DNA of 64,000 nt from Nonlabens tegetincola (GCF_002954355.1 NZ_MQVV01000017.1:1-64000), one strand, 5' to 3'; positions 10,758 to 21,300 are shown, counted from the stretch's first letter. Made by a program: numbers and translations. The notes: generated from the sequence alone by a model not told the origin.

Positions 10758-13254
10758 TTGGCTCCTAATCATAGTGATTTCACTAGTCTCATGTAATGAT
10801 AAACAACCCCATGTAAAGCGTCAATATCTTAACCATAACTGGTCCTTATTGAAAGAAGCTGACAATAGTTTAGTATCAGATTCTGTAAGAATTCCCTCTA
10901 CGGTTCACAAAGAGTTATTACCACTTATCGAGCATCCTTTTCAAGCAAATAATGAAGACAGTTTACAATGGATTACTGAGGAAAACTGGATTTACAAAAC
11001 CATTTTTAAGGTAAACAAAGAAATTCTTGACAAAGAACACATTACTTTAAACTTTGAAGGCATTGATACGTATGCCAGCATTGAGCTCAATGGCCATAAG
11101 ATTCTTGACACCGACAATGCTTTTCTCAACTGGCAGATAGATGTAAAGCCATTTATAGAAAAAGAAAATGAGCTTTACGTTACCATAAAGTCTCCTTTAG
11201 AAAAAGAACTTCAAAAAGCAGCAGCAAATCCGTATCAATTACCAGAAGGAAATCGTGTTTACACACGTAAAGCACAATTTCAATACGGTTGGGATTGGGG
11301 TCCAAACCTAAACACTATGGGAGTTTGGAAATCAGTTTATCTTGAGGCTTACAACGATTTTAAAATTAAGGATATTTACTTAAAGCAAAATAGTCTTAAT
11401 GATTCTATTGCAAATCTTTCGGCACAAGTGACATTATCAAAACCTGTTTCCTCACCGCTTACCTATTCTCTTAAAATCAATGACAGTATTTATCCATATA
11501 AAATTACAGACTCCTTGACAGTAGCCACAAAAACAGCTACTCAAGAACTGCATTTTGAAATACAAAATCCTAAAAAATGGTGGCCGCATAATCTAGGTGA
11601 ACCCTATTTATATGAGGTAGAGATTAGCATTTTTAAAGATGAAAATCTTATTGATCAAAAAACAATTAATAAGGGACTGCGCACAGTAGAATTGGTAAAT
11701 GAGCCAGACGAATACGGAACCAGCTTTTATTTCAAGGTGAACGACGTTCCGGTATATGCAAAAGGTGCAAACTACATTCCACAAAACAGCATGCAAGATT
11801 TGGTCACGGATGATCATTATGAAAAGCTTTTAAATGACGCTGTAGATGCAAATATGAACATGCTACGTGTTTGGGGTGGCGGCATTTATGAGAGTGATGT
11901 TTTCTATGAAAAATGTGACGAAAAAGGAATCATGGTATGGCAAGATTTTATGTTTGCTTGTGCGATGTATCCTAGTGGAGATAGCTTTCGCGAAAGCGTA
12001 AAAAAAGAGGTCACTCAACAACTTACTAGATTACGAGATCATTCGAGTATAGTACTGTGGTGCGGTAACAATGAAAGTCGTGAAGGCTGGCATCGTTGGG
12101 GCTGGCAAGAAGGTCGCAGCCAGCAAGAACGTGACAGTATTTGGGAAGACTACCGCAACATTTTTCAAATAGACATGCCGAAATACGTAGCCGAAATGAC
12201 CAAGGAACCCTACTGGGAAAGCTCACCACAATACGGTCGTGGCAATCCTAAATATGAGTTTAATGGCGATGCACATGACTGGCGCGTGTGGCACGATGCT
12301 TACCCGTTTGAGCATTTTGAAGAGCATGTGCCAAGGTTTATGAGTGAATTTGGTTTTCAGGCGCATCCCTCTTATGAAACCATTCGCTACATTAATTCAT
12401 CTGGTGAAGTAGATATTAAGTCAAAGGAATATGCTACACATCAAAAACACGCTCGAGGTGACGAGCTTATACAAACTTATATGGAGCGCGATTTTCCCAT
12501 ACCAGAAAATGATGAAGATTATGTGTACGTGAGTCAGCTCGTACAAGCTTATGGAATGTCTAAAGGTATTCAAGCACATCGTCGTGCGCGACCTTACAAT
12601 ATGGGAACGCTATACTGGCAGCTCAACGACTGCTGGCCAGCGGTAAGCTGGTCGAGTATCGATTATTTTGGCAACTGGAAAGCCTTACACTATCAGGTAA
12701 AACGTGATTTTGAGAATGTTCTAATTAGTAACGTAGTTGAAAATGATACTTTGAAGACGTATGTGGTAAATGATAATCTCGAGACAGAAGTAGGCGATTT
12801 CAAAATCGAAATCAAAGACTTTTCGGGCAAATCGCTTTTTGTTGATGCCATCGATAGTTCTATATGCTCAGTTAATGCTGGTTCTAGTGAGCTCATTCAT
12901 GCGCTTTCCTTAAAACATTTAAACCTTGATCTAAACAAAATTTACGTGTCTTACCAATTTGGTAATCACAAAAGCATTAAAACTTTAACAAGACCAAAAG
13001 ATCTCAAATTACCTAAAGCAGAAATCAAAATAAAAAGTCCAAAGCGTAATGACTTTTATGAAATTACGATCGTTTCAAATGTATTTGTAAAGGATCTATT
13101 TGTCTTTTCTAGTATAGATGGTCATTTTTCTGATAATTTCTTTGACTTGGAGCCTAATACTGAAAAATCAATTCTGTTCTATCCAAAATCGGAAGAGCAT
13201 GGTGTCCTGCATATTAATAGCTTAAATGATATGGTAAGGATCAGTGTGAAATAA
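10747..13254 (+). CDS. Beta-mannosidase (GH2), lipoprotein
   Basis: 835 residues from ATG 10747. This start gives a lipoprotein signal (LLIIVISLVSC, Cys16); the ATG-like start 36 bp earlier adds residues ahead of it. GH2 organisation: sugar-binding domain, immunoglobulin-like domain (PKKWWPHNLGEPYLYEV), then the TIM barrel. WCGNNESREGW contains the acid/base Glu443 and SEFGFQ contains the nucleophile Glu534. It removes beta-linked mannose from oligosaccharides. It overlaps cutC by 11 bp, and with the GH20 gene it makes an N-glycan or mannan degradation set likely. A palindrome copy at 11984 is read as SFRESV. Confidence 0.92.
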   Translation: MKYSWLLIIVISLVSCNDKQPHVKRQYLNHNWSLLKEADNSLVSDSVRIPSTVHKELLPLIEHPFQANNEDSLQWITEENWIYKTIFKVNKEILDKEHITLNFEGIDTYASIELNGHKILDTDNAFLNWQIDVKPFIEKENELYVTIKSPLEKELQKAAANPYQLPEGNRVYTRKAQFQYGWDWGPNLNTMGVWKSVYLEAYNDFKIKDIYLKQNSLNDSIANLSAQVTLSKPVSSPLTYSLKINDSIYPYKITDSLTVATKTATQELHFEIQNPKKWWPHNLGEPYLYEVEISIFKDENLIDQKTINKGLRTVELVNEPDEYGTSFYFKVNDVPVYAKGANYIPQNSMQDLVTDDHYEKLLNDAVDANMNMLRVWGGGIYESDVFYEKCDEKGIMVWQDFMFACAMYPSGDSFRESVKKEVTQQLTRLRDHSSIVLWCGNNESREGWHRWGWQEGRSQQERDSIWEDYRNIFQIDMPKYVAEMTKEPYWESSPQYGRGNPKYEFNGDAHDWRVWHDAYPFEHFEEHVPRFMSEFGFQAHPSYETIRYINSSGEVDIKSKEYATHQKHARGDELIQTYMERDFPIPENDEDYVYVSQLVQAYGMSKGIQAHRRARPYNMGTLYWQLNDCWPAVSWSSIDYFGNWKALHYQVKRDFENVLISNVVENDTLKTYVVNDNLETEVGDFKIEIKDFSGKSLFVDAIDSSICSVNAGSSELIHALSLKHLNLDLNKIYVSYQFGNHKSIKTLTRPKDLKLPKAEIKIKSPKRNDFYEITIVSNVFVKDLFVFSSIDGHFSDNFFDLEPNTEKSILFYPKSEEHGVLHINSLNDMVRISVK
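11984..11998. repeat. Dispersed palindrome, copy 4
   Basis: 15 of 16 bases (first C is A), in a different phase, read SFRESV in the GH2 gene. Confidence 0.9.
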
Positions 13255-13260
13255 TTTTGT

Positions 13261-14556
13261 TTATTGCTCCAAAGAACCAAACAATTCTTTTCTCAAAAGC
13301 AAGATCAAAATTAAAAAGTAAAATATGTAATTTAAAAAGTAAGCCATTACTACAGCATTTTTTCCATAGTACGGTAATAAAACCATCGTAAAAAGATAGA
13401 AACAAAAAATGCTTATAAGTTCAGCCACTAGATAGCGCTTAAGATCATTTAATGCGATAAACCTAAAAGCCATTACAGTGGTGATGACCTTTATAAAATC
13501 ACCTAATAATTGCCATTTAAACATGCTAGAAGCAGGTAAAAACTCTGACGTGAATAAATATTCAAGAATAAAATCTCTACATAAATAAACAGATATAAGT
13601 CCTGCTACAACCATAGGAAGTATGGTTTTATAAAAATTCCATATCGTACTTCTATATTGTTTAAAACTAGAATCCTTGCTCAAATTAGGTAATACGTATA
13701 AACTGATTAAGGTGGTAACAAATACCATGTAATATCCTGAAATACGTTGAACAGATTCCCACCATCCTGCTGCATGGTCACTTACTTGATCAATAACCTC
13801 GTTGCGCACTTCAATATTTACAAGCGGTATAAGTATAGCGCTCACTAAAGCCATAACACTGTATTTAAAGAGCTGTAGTGCTTGCTCATTACTCCATTCA
13901 ATTGAAAAGGTGAGCACTCCTTTCTTACCTTTTAAATAAAAGAAGTACACCAAAAGAGCCAAAATAAATTGAACATAAGGTGTCACGGCTATACTAAGCA
14001 GCGCACCGTATAAATTCTCATTTACAATCAAATAAGCGCCCAGAGCAAATACCGACAAGGCAACGATAATATTAAGAACCACATAGGTCTTAAACCACTC
14101 AAATCCTTGCAACAAGGAACTTACTGCAACAAAAACAAAGTAAAATGGTAATGAACAGCCAAAGATCCGTAAGACAAATGAATAACTATCACTATCGAAT
14201 AAATACAAAGACAGCCAGCTAGCTGTAAAGTTGATACCTATAGCGGTTAATACGCTTACTATAAAAGTTGCTATCCATGCTGTTGTAAAAGTTTTGCTTA
14301 ATAGTTTAGGCTCATTCTTTAAGGCAGCAGCGTTTTTAGTAAGACCGTTTTCCAATCCCAGAACGGACAGGCTTTGAAGTCCTTGAGAAAAATTACGTAA
14401 GTTTCCTAAATAACCCAATCCTGCATCACCTACAAATCGAGCCAAAAGATTAGACATAACAGCACCTAGCGCAATCCTGACAAGAATAAAAATACTATTC
14501 CAACTTGCCATTTTAAGCAGCATATTTCTATTAAACAATAAAAACAGCCTGCGCAT
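13261..14556 (-). CDS. Polysaccharide flippase (Wzx/MATE-like)
   Basis: 431 residues with about a dozen hydrophobic segments, no soluble domain, and an N-terminal region (SIFILVRIALGAVMSNLLARFVG) typical of Wzx/MVF exporters that flip lipid-linked sugar units. I place the start at ATG 14556, because TGATG overlaps the stop of the upstream aminotransferase by one base; an in-frame ATG at 14619 would put 21 extra residues inside that gene. The pairing with a sugar aminotransferase fits O-antigen or enterobacterial-common-antigen-like assembly. Confidence 0.85.
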   Translation of the reverse strand: MRRLFLLFNRNMLLKMASWNSIFILVRIALGAVMSNLLARFVGDAGLGYLGNLRNFSQGLQSLSVLGLENGLTKNAAALKNEPKLLSKTFTTAWIATFIVSVLTAIGINFTASWLSLYLFDSDSYSFVLRIFGCSLPFYFVFVAVSSLLQGFEWFKTYVVLNIIVALSVFALGAYLIVNENLYGALLSIAVTPYVQFILALLVYFFYLKGKKGVLTFSIEWSNEQALQLFKYSVMALVSAILIPLVNIEVRNEVIDQVSDHAAGWWESVQRISGYYMVFVTTLISLYVLPNLSKDSSFKQYRSTIWNFYKTILPMVVAGLISVYLCRDFILEYLFTSEFLPASSMFKWQLLGDFIKVITTVMAFRFIALNDLKRYLVAELISIFCFYLFTMVLLPYYGKNAVVMAYFLNYIFYFLILILLLRKELFGSLEQ

Positions 14557-15647
14557 CAATAAGAATTTATGGTTTGTATAATATGATGAACCTCTTGAGT
14601 ATCTAACAAAGGATGGCATGGAAGACTTACCTGTTTTTGATGTCTACTTTCTGTGGCGGGAAATTGTAAGTCATTCCACTTAGAAAATGCTTTTTGTTGA
14701 TGAGGTGGTACCTCATAATGACATCCAGTTTGTATTCCATGATGTTTCATAAAGTCTATAAAGGCTACCCTATCTTCTACAAAAATTGGGTAAATATGAA
14801 ACACTGAACGATTTGCTAATTGCGTGCTTAGTAGCTGCACCTTTTTGTTATCAATACCTTGCCTATATTTGTATGCGATGGATCTACGAGAGTTGTTGTC
14901 GTTTTCTAAAACCTGTAATCGCGTACTCAAAAATAGGGCCTGTAAAGGATCCATGCGTGAATTTACTCCTACTTCACTATTTAAAAATTGGGAATCACGC
15001 CCGTAATTGGCGATTTTGCGACACATTGCAGCTAGCTCTTGGTCGTTTGTGGTGATAGCGCCTGCATCACCTAGTGCTCCTAAATTTTTAGTAGGATAAA
15101 AAGAAAAGGCACTTGCCGCTGCAAGACTTCCACTAGTTTTACCACTACTTGTACGACCACCGTGAGATTGTGCTGTATCGGTATATATTTTTTTGTGGTT
15201 CGCTTTCGCGAAAGCGTACACATCATCATCTACCATGATTCCATATAGATCCACAACTATAATAGCATCATAGTCTTCTTTAATTTTTTTAAGATCATCA
15301 ACCTGTACGACACACTGCTCGGTTTCAAATAATACAGGCGTGTGATGGCTGTGAACAACGCTTAAAATAGTTGCTATATAAGTATTTGCTGGCACCGCAA
15401 TTTTAGCATTTTTAGGAAGTCGATTTAGAGCGGTTTCTGCTCTTAGGATAATACTCAAGGCATCCAATCCATTACCAGTACTCACGCAATACTGAACGTT
15501 ACAATAGCTTGCAAATTCCTTTTCAAATGTATCTACAAATTGACCTCCAATATACCTACCAGATTCATGCAACTCTTTTATAGATTCCATATCCTGAGGT
15601 AGAAATCGGTTTTGTATTTTTTTTAAATCGAGAAATGGAATGTGCAC
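14556..15647 (-). CDS. DegT/DnrJ/EryC1/StrS family sugar aminotransferase
   Basis: 363 residues with the fold-type I PLP features of sugar nucleotide aminotransferases. There is a substrate and phosphate loop STGNGLDAL near residue 56. DTAQSHG (157-163) contacts the cofactor ring and FSFYPTKNLGALGDAG carries the PLP lysine Lys187. It resembles FdtB/QdtB-like enzymes that aminate keto-sugars on dTDP or UDP, but the exact substrate cannot be read from sequence. It is stop/start coupled to the flippase. A palindrome copy lies at 15201 (YAFAKAN). Confidence 0.9.
   Translation of the reverse strand: MHIPFLDLKKIQNRFLPQDMESIKELHESGRYIGGQFVDTFEKEFASYCNVQYCVSTGNGLDALSIILRAETALNRLPKNAKIAVPANTYIATILSVVHSHHTPVLFETEQCVVQVDDLKKIKEDYDAIIVVDLYGIMVDDDVYAFAKANHKKIYTDTAQSHGGRTSSGKTSGSLAAASAFSFYPTKNLGALGDAGAITTNDQELAAMCRKIANYGRDSQFLNSEVGVNSRMDPLQALFLSTRLQVLENDNNSRRSIAYKYRQGIDNKKVQLLSTQLANRSVFHIYPIFVEDRVAFIDFMKHHGIQTGCHYEVPPHQQKAFSKWNDLQFPATESRHQKQVSLPCHPLLDTQEVHHIIQTINSY
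15201..15216. repeat. Dispersed palindrome, copy 5
   Basis: Perfect 16-mer, read YAFAKAN in the aminotransferase gene (minus strand). Confidence 0.95.
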
Positions 15648-15681
15648 AAAAATTATTTATTACGAATATATAAAGAGTTTC

Positions 15682-15960
15682 CTATACAGGTATCTCGCTT
15701 AAAAACCATCTATAAGCCAGGTAAATTAAAAACCCAAAGTTGATTATTGTAACAATGAATTTCTTTACAGTAAAAGGTCTTTTAAAACTTAACAAACTTG
15801 CTATAGATCCAGCTATCACAATCACTGCAAAAAAGGTCATGAGATACGATATCCATGAACTGATATCATTAGAGACTGTGCGAGGAATAAAACTTAGTAT
15901 TATGAAAATTCCAAATACTACAACCTGTATAACGGCAAAATGAAAGGCTTTCTTTTCCAA
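15682..15960 (-). CDS. Small hydrophobic membrane protein, unknown
   Basis: 92 residues with three predicted membrane segments (about 9-26, 35-61 and 68-85). A short basic loop (SFKRPFTVKKF) lies between the second and third. I do not recognise the family. It sits 34 bp upstream of the aminotransferase gene on the same strand and may lead that transcript. Confidence 0.55.
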   Translation of the reverse strand: MEKKAFHFAVIQVVVFGIFIILSFIPRTVSNDISSWISYLMTFFAVIVIAGSIASLLSFKRPFTVKKFIVTIINFGFLIYLAYRWFLSEIPV

Positions 15961-16032
15961 TGATTTACATTAAAATAACACTCATTAACTATGCTTAACC
16001 CAAATGTAACACCTTGAAATGGAACACCACCG

Positions 16033-16221
16033 TACATTTGTAATGAATTACATAACAAACGAAATAATTATTGTAATATTCGATATAAAGAAAAACTTAA
16101 ACTAAAGTTTTTCTTGCTATGAAAAAGAAAAATATTCCTTAATCGACTTTGATTGTTAAAAGATTCATTTGATAAAATAGCCTAAAACCAGCGCCTGATT
16201 AGCGCTGGTTTTTTTATTTTT
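16033..16221 (+). other. Intergenic stretch with promoter-like motif and strong hairpin; candidate small RNA
   Basis: On the plus strand, TTG (16014-16016) and TACATTTG (16033-16040) resemble a Bacteroidota promoter, although the 16-nt spacer is slightly short. A strong hairpin terminator ends the stretch at 16186-16221. No plus-strand gene lies between; the only short frame (ATGAAAAAGAAAAATATTCC then stop) is too short to call. A transcript of about 165 nt is possible, but this is inference. Confidence 0.35.
16186..16221 (+). terminator. Intrinsic terminator, 9-bp stem
   Basis: Arms AACCAGCGC (16186-16194) and GCGCTGGTT (16202-16210) enclose a 7-nt loop and are followed by a T-rich tract on the plus strand. 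The minus strand has a shorter U-run, so it could also end the 16214-17167 transcript. The hairpin abuts that gene's stop codon. Confidence 0.8.
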
Positions 16222-17167
16222 TATGTGGTTTAAAATGCCAAACCGTTTGTATTTCAAAACTCGCTCCCATCTCCTTCTTATTTTTAGCGAGGCCTTTATT
16301 TATTCCTCCATTAGGATCATCTACGGCACCTAGATCATATTTAGTGATATTACACTGTCTTAAAACTTCTATAGTTTCTAAATATAAAAAATCCATAGCC
16401 CTTAATGATCTTGCCTCAATTGTACTTGCCATATATTGAGCTCTTGCAATGTTCCCTTTGATGAACATTACGACACCGGCAATTATTCCCTCTTGATTAG
16501 AAACAGTATAAAGTCTGATTTCTTTGGGAAATTTACTCTTCAACTCTTCAATTTCTTGAAGACTATGAACAGGACTAGCAGCATATTTATGTTGCAACAA
16601 GGGTACTAATACTTGATTCCAAAATTCACCCCAGTTATCATTTTCCTGAAAAATTAAATGATTCCAATTACCATTGCGATAACCAGCGGTCCGTTTAGAT
16701 GAAATAGACAAATCAACATTTAATTCAAGGTATGCATTATTAACCCTTTTAAATGGCTGAAAGTCTATACTTTCAATTACCTCATTTATAAAACGGTTGA
16801 TTTGAGAATAAGAGTTAAACGGTTGTTTGATAGTAATCTCCTTAATTTCATTTGAAATTAAATAAGACACCACTTGATTCATAACCTGTTTAAGAACATC
16901 CTTTGATAACTCTTGGTCTAGAATTATACCGCCGTAAGTAAGACCTTGATGACTGTACCACTTGTCTCCTACTCTATTGCCAGGTAATACAGCAATAAGA
17001 GTTTGTGACCTATAAACCATTAGGCTATAATCATTAAAACGATCCTCATGGTACTCCATGAAAGATCGTTTTAATATAAAGGTCCCGTTAAGAGATGAAT
17101 CTATAAATTTATTCCATGAAGTAGCATCATCACTAGAATAACGATGGATGACTATTTCATTATTCAT
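16214..17167 (-). CDS. FemAB/GNAT-like acyltransferase
   Basis: 317 residues with two GNAT-like halves and no signal peptide, resembling the FemAB-like (Acetyltransf_6) proteins near Flavobacterial polysaccharide loci. Motifs such as WYSHQGLTYGGIILD in the first half and ARAQYMASTIEARSLRAMDFLYLETI plus KYDLGAVDDPNGGINKGLAKNK in the second are typical. Likely transfers an acyl or aminoacyl group to a cell-envelope glycan; the substrate is unknown. It follows alaS by 3 bp on the same strand. That is consistent with use of aminoacyl-tRNA, as in Fem proteins, but adjacency alone does not show it. Confidence 0.72.
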   Translation of the reverse strand: MNNEIVIHRYSSDDATSWNKFIDSSLNGTFILKRSFMEYHEDRFNDYSLMVYRSQTLIAVLPGNRVGDKWYSHQGLTYGGIILDQELSKDVLKQVMNQVVSYLISNEIKEITIKQPFNSYSQINRFINEVIESIDFQPFKRVNNAYLELNVDLSISSKRTAGYRNGNWNHLIFQENDNWGEFWNQVLVPLLQHKYAASPVHSLQEIEELKSKFPKEIRLYTVSNQEGIIAGVVMFIKGNIARAQYMASTIEARSLRAMDFLYLETIEVLRQCNITKYDLGAVDDPNGGINKGLAKNKKEMGASFEIQTVWHFKPHKK

Positions 17168-17170
17168 AAA

Positions 17171-19792
17171 CTAGTTTAATAATTCTCTAGCCGCTTGTAG
17201 CGCTTGATCGATTCCTGCTGGATTTTTTCCTCCTGCTGTTGCAAAATGGGGTTGTCCACCACCACCACCTTGTATAAACTTACCTAGTTCTCTTACAATT
17301 TGTCCAGCGTTTAATTTCTTTTGATCTACAAGATTCTTTGAGATAATTACAGTAAGTGTGGCTTTATCACCTGCGTTTGATCCAATGATCAGGAACAAGT
17401 TAGTGATCTCTTGATCGATTGAAAAAGCCAGGTCTTTAACAGACTTTGCATCTAGATCAGTCTTTGAAGCAATAAATTGAACACCATTTATATCTTCTGC
17501 GCTATCAATCAACTCTTGTTTTAGATTGCCTGCTTTAGCTTTTTTCAATTCCTCAATCTCTTTTTTAAGATTCGAATTTTCTTCTTGTAGGGATTGAATA
17601 GCTGTTACAGGTTCTTTTGCGTTTTTTAACAGGGCTTTAATCTGCTCAAAATGTTTTGATTGATCATAAAAGAAATCCTTGACTGCATCGCCAGTAATAG
17701 CTTCGATACGGCGTATTCCTGCAGCTACTGCAGATTCATTTGTGATTTTGAAATGCCACACATCACTGGTGTTTTTAACATGTGTACCACCGCATAATTC
17801 ATAACTGCTTCCAAATTTTATGGTACGTACTACGTCTCCATATTTCTCGCCAAATAAACCTATCGCACCATCTTTGATGGCATCTTCATAGGTATTGTTT
17901 CTATTTTCTTCCAGTTGTAATTGTTCAGCAATACGAGCATTTACAAAATCCTCAACTTGTTTAAGTTCTTCAATGGTTACTTTAGAAAAATGTGAAAAGT
18001 CAAAACGCAAACTAGCACTGCGTACCATACTTCCTTTTTGTTCTACATGAGTTCCCAAAATTTTACGCAACCCTTGATGTAAAAGGTGTGTAGCTGTATG
18101 GTTAGCACTGGTTCTAAAACGCTGCTTTTGGTCAACTTGAACGATGAACGTTCCTCCTAACTCTTTAGGCAGGTTTTTAGTTATGTGCACTGTTTGCCCG
18201 TTTTCTTTCTTAGTATCAATGATGTATACCGTATCACCATTTACACCTTCAATATATCCCTTGTCTCCTGTTTGTCCACCACTTTCTCCATAAAAAGGTG
18301 TCATGTTAAAGACAAGTTGATAGCGATCACCATCTTTTTTAGTCGTTACTTTCCTATATTTTGATATACGTACTTTGGCATCTAGTTTATCATAACCAAT
18401 AAACTCTTGTGTATCATCATCACCTAGTATTACCCAGTCAGACGTTTCTGTTTCACTTGCCTTTCTAGAACTTTCTTGTTGTTTTTTTAAGGCCGCAGTA
18501 AATCCTTCTTCATCCATTTTGAGTTGTTGCTCGCTTAGAATAAGTCGAGTAAGCTCTTTTGGAAAACCATAAGTATCATTAAGTTCAAATGCTTTTTTAC
18601 CTTCTAGCGTATCCTGGCCTTGTGATTTTAAGTTAGCAATCATGCTATCAAGCAAGGCTAGACCATTTTCTAGGGTACGTAAGAAAGAAATCTCCTCTTC
18701 TTTGATCACATTTAAAATCAAGTTCTTTTGAGATTTCAACTCAGGAAACGCCTCACCTAATTGTTTGGATAAGGTCGTTACTAATTGATAAATAAAAGGT
18801 TCCTTTCTATCCAAGTATGTAAAGCCATATCTTATAGCTCTTCTTAAGATCATTCTTATAACATAACCAGCACCATTGTTTGACGGCAATTGACCATCAG
18901 CAATAGAAAAAGACACTGCTCTCACATGATCTGCGATTACACGTATTGCAATATCTTCTTGCTCTGTTTTTCCATAAGCATGACCAGTAATAGTTTCAAT
19001 CTCTCTAATTAGTGGTTGGAAAACATCAGTATCATAATTTGACTTTACTCCTTGTAAAACCATTGCCAAACGTTCAAACCCCATTCCTGTATCTACATGC
19101 TGTGCAGGAAGGTTTTCTAAAGAACCATCAGCAAGTCTATTAAACTGCATGAATACAAGATTCCAAATTTCAATCACTTGTGGATGATCCATATTGACTA
19201 GTGTAGCACCGTCAACCTCTTGTTTTTCCTTGTCGCTTCTAATGTCAACATGAATTTCAGAACAAGGACCGCATGGTCCTTGCGCGCCCATTTCCCAAAA
19301 GTTGTCTTTTTTATTACCGTTTAGGATTCTATCCTCAGCAATGTGTTGTTTCCAAAAATCATACGCCTCGGTATCGCGCGATAATCCTTCGGCATCATCA
19401 CCTTCAAAAATAGTTACGTATAAATGATCTTTAGGAATTTTATATACTTCTGTAAGCAGTTCCCAAGCCCAATCAATAGCTTCTTTCTTAAAGTAATCAC
19501 CAAAACTCCAGTTACCTAGCATCTCAAACATGGTATGGTGATAGGTATCAACTCCTACTTCTTCTAAGTCGTTATGCTTACCACTTACTCGCAAACACTT
19601 CTGACTATCGGCAACTCTGTTATTCTTTGGCTCTGAGTTTCCTAGAAAGTACTCTTTAAATTGATTCATACCTGCGTTTGTAAACATCAAGGTAGGATCG
19701 TCTTTTAACACCATAGGTGCGCTGGGTACAATTTGATGACTTTTTTCAGCAAAAAAATCTAGAAAGGTCTGTCTTATCTGCTTAGAATTCAT
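17171..19792 (-). CDS. alaS: Alanine-tRNA ligase
   Basis: 873 residues, the usual length. The class II catalytic domain is at the N-terminus ([13 protein letters not shown], then [14 protein letters not shown]). The editing domain contains the HxxxH motif in NHTATHLLH and the CGGTHV motif, which bind zinc. A coiled-coil and a C-terminal Gly-rich domain ([14 protein letters not shown]) follow. It charges tRNA-Ala and clears mischarged Ser or Gly. The 174 bp upstream spacer holds an extended copy of the dispersed palindrome. Confidence 0.97.
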   Translation of the reverse strand: MNSKQIRQTFLDFFAEKSHQIVPSAPMVLKDDPTLMFTNAGMNQFKEYFLGNSEPKNNRVADSQKCLRVSGKHNDLEEVGVDTYHHTMFEMLGNWSFGDYFKKEAIDWAWELLTEVYKIPKDHLYVTIFEGDDAEGLSRDTEAYDFWKQHIAEDRILNGNKKDNFWEMGAQGPCGPCSEIHVDIRSDKEKQEVDGATLVNMDHPQVIEIWNLVFMQFNRLADGSLENLPAQHVDTGMGFERLAMVLQGVKSNYDTDVFQPLIREIETITGHAYGKTEQEDIAIRVIADHVRAVSFSIADGQLPSNNGAGYVIRMILRRAIRYGFTYLDRKEPFIYQLVTTLSKQLGEAFPELKSQKNLILNVIKEEEISFLRTLENGLALLDSMIANLKSQGQDTLEGKKAFELNDTYGFPKELTRLILSEQQLKMDEEGFTAALKKQQESSRKASETETSDWVILGDDDTQEFIGYDKLDAKVRISKYRKVTTKKDGDRYQLVFNMTPFYGESGGQTGDKGYIEGVNGDTVYIIDTKKENGQTVHITKNLPKELGGTFIVQVDQKQRFRTSANHTATHLLHQGLRKILGTHVEQKGSMVRSASLRFDFSHFSKVTIEELKQVEDFVNARIAEQLQLEENRNNTYEDAIKDGAIGLFGEKYGDVVRTIKFGSSYELCGGTHVKNTSDVWHFKITNESAVAAGIRRIEAITGDAVKDFFYDQSKHFEQIKALLKNAKEPVTAIQSLQEENSNLKKEIEELKKAKAGNLKQELIDSAEDINGVQFIASKTDLDAKSVKDLAFSIDQEITNLFLIIGSNAGDKATLTVIISKNLVDQKKLNAGQIVRELGKFIQGGGGGQPHFATAGGKNPAGIDQALQAARELLN

Positions 19793-19894
19793 ACTGGTGG
19801 TCTATGAGTTTTAATTTTATATTTTTGTAAAAATCGGTAAGGGCAATTTCCTGCATCAATTAAGTACCTTTACTACTTATTTTGATTTTTAATA

Positions 19895-19916
19895 TTACGC
19901 TTTCGCGAAAGCGTAA
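19895..19916. repeat. Dispersed palindrome, copy 6 (extended, intergenic)
   Basis: The 16-mer at 19898-19913 extends to a 22-base perfect palindrome by TTA/TAA arms, in the alaS-M23 spacer, where both genes diverge. Confidence 0.95.
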
Positions 19917-19966
19917 TAAACTAAAAACAATACCGTTTTCAACACAGCAAAAATAGTATAAAAAGC

Positions 19967-20947
19967 ATGTCTAAAATTAAGTATTACTACGATTCTGAAA
20001 CTCTATCCTATAGAAAGGTGGAACGCAAGAAGCGTCATGTATTTTTTAGATTTATAGGATTTCTCGCTGCGAGTATGCTTTTTGGCCTATTATTCTTCTT
20101 CATCATTAATCAATACGTGGAGTCTCCTGCGCTGGTTGACGCCAAGGCCGAAAATGAATTTATGAAGCTCGAGGTTGAAAAAGCAAATGAGCAAATAAAC
20201 AATCTGGCGCAAGTCATTGCCGAGGTTGAGGAGCGCGATAATACTATATACCGTATCTATTTTGACGCTGCGCCTATAAGTGACGAGCAACGCATGGCCG
20301 GTTTTGGCGGTGTAAATAGATACAAGGATCTTGAAGGTTTTAATACTAGTGAACGAGTTATACAGCTTAAAAAAGATATTGACCAACTTAAAAAAAGAGT
20401 GGCTATACAATCACAATCGCTTGATGAAATAGCAGAATTAGCCAAGGACAAAGAAAAACTTCTCGCTTCTATTCCAGCGATTCAACCTGTACGTAATCAG
20501 GATTTAACAAGGATGGCAAGTGGATATGGGTATAGAACCGATCCTTTTAATAAAACAAGAAAGTTTCACTACGGAATGGATTTTACTGCTCCTAGAGGAA
20601 CACCTGTGTATGCAACTGGTGATGGTGTTGTTACAAGAGCAGATGCTAACAGCTCGGGTTATGGAAATCATATAAGAATTGATCATGGTTTTGGTTACAT
20701 CTCGTTATACGCTCATTTAAATGCTAAAAATCCTTACAACGTGCGTGTAGGACAAAAAGTAAAGCGTGGTGACATAATTGGTTATGTGGGTAGTACAGGA
20801 CGCTCGCAAGCTCCTCATTTACATTATGAGGTGTCTAAGGATGGAGAGCGCATCAACCCTATCAATTTCTATTATGGAAATTTATCTCCTGAAGAGTTTA
20901 ACGAATTGCTGAAGAAATCGCAGCAAGAAAATATTTCTCTAGATTAA
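19967..20947 (+). CDS. M23 family peptidoglycan endopeptidase
   Basis: 326 residues. A basic cytoplasmic start is followed by a single membrane segment (residues 27-47) and a coiled coil (about 60-165). The C-terminal LytM/M23 domain carries HYGMDF (His201, Asp205) and HLHYEV (His284, His286), the zinc ligands and catalytic His. It likely cuts peptide cross-links in the cell wall, or activates amidases, from the inner membrane. All zinc residues are present, so it should be active. Its stop overlaps the MerR gene start (TAATG). Confidence 0.92.
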   Translation: MSKIKYYYDSETLSYRKVERKKRHVFFRFIGFLAASMLFGLLFFFIINQYVESPALVDAKAENEFMKLEVEKANEQINNLAQVIAEVEERDNTIYRIYFDAAPISDEQRMAGFGGVNRYKDLEGFNTSERVIQLKKDIDQLKKRVAIQSQSLDEIAELAKDKEKLLASIPAIQPVRNQDLTRMASGYGYRTDPFNKTRKFHYGMDFTAPRGTPVYATGDGVVTRADANSSGYGNHIRIDHGFGYISLYAHLNAKNPYNVRVGQKVKRGDIIGYVGSTGRSQAPHLHYEVSKDGERINPINFYYGNLSPEEFNELLKKSQQENISLD

Positions 20948-21276
20948 TGCATATCGACCTACCTGAAAAATTGTATTACAGTATAGGCGAGGTGTCTAGA
21001 GCTTTTGATGTCAATCCATCATTAATCAGGTATTGGGAAAAGGAGTTTGATGTATTACAACCCAAGAAAAATGCTAAGGGTAATAGAAAATTTACTAAAG
21101 ACGACATCAAAAATTTACAAACCATCTATCGATTAGTAAAGGAACAAGGTTTTACACTTGAAGGTGCCCGCGAATACATGCGTACACACAAAAATCAATT
21201 AGATAAATTTGATATTATTCAAAAATTAGAAAACGTCAAGGCCGAACTTCTCAAGATTAAAAAGCAAATGGATTAA
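20947..21276 (+). CDS. MerR family transcriptional regulator
   Basis: 109 residues. Residues 11-80 form a MerR winged helix (YSIGEVSRAFDVNPSLIRYWEKEF, then RKFTKDDIKNLQTIYRLV), followed by a short C-terminal coiled coil. There is no cysteine-rich effector site, so a metal sensor is unlikely; similar short MerR proteins sit beside M23 peptidases in many Flavobacteria. Coupled by TAATG to the M23 gene upstream. Target unknown. Confidence 0.87.
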   Translation: MHIDLPEKLYYSIGEVSRAFDVNPSLIRYWEKEFDVLQPKKNAKGNRKFTKDDIKNLQTIYRLVKEQGFTLEGAREYMRTHKNQLDKFDIIQKLENVKAELLKIKKQMD

Positions 21277-21300
21277 CCGTAAAGGTGATCCCATATTACT

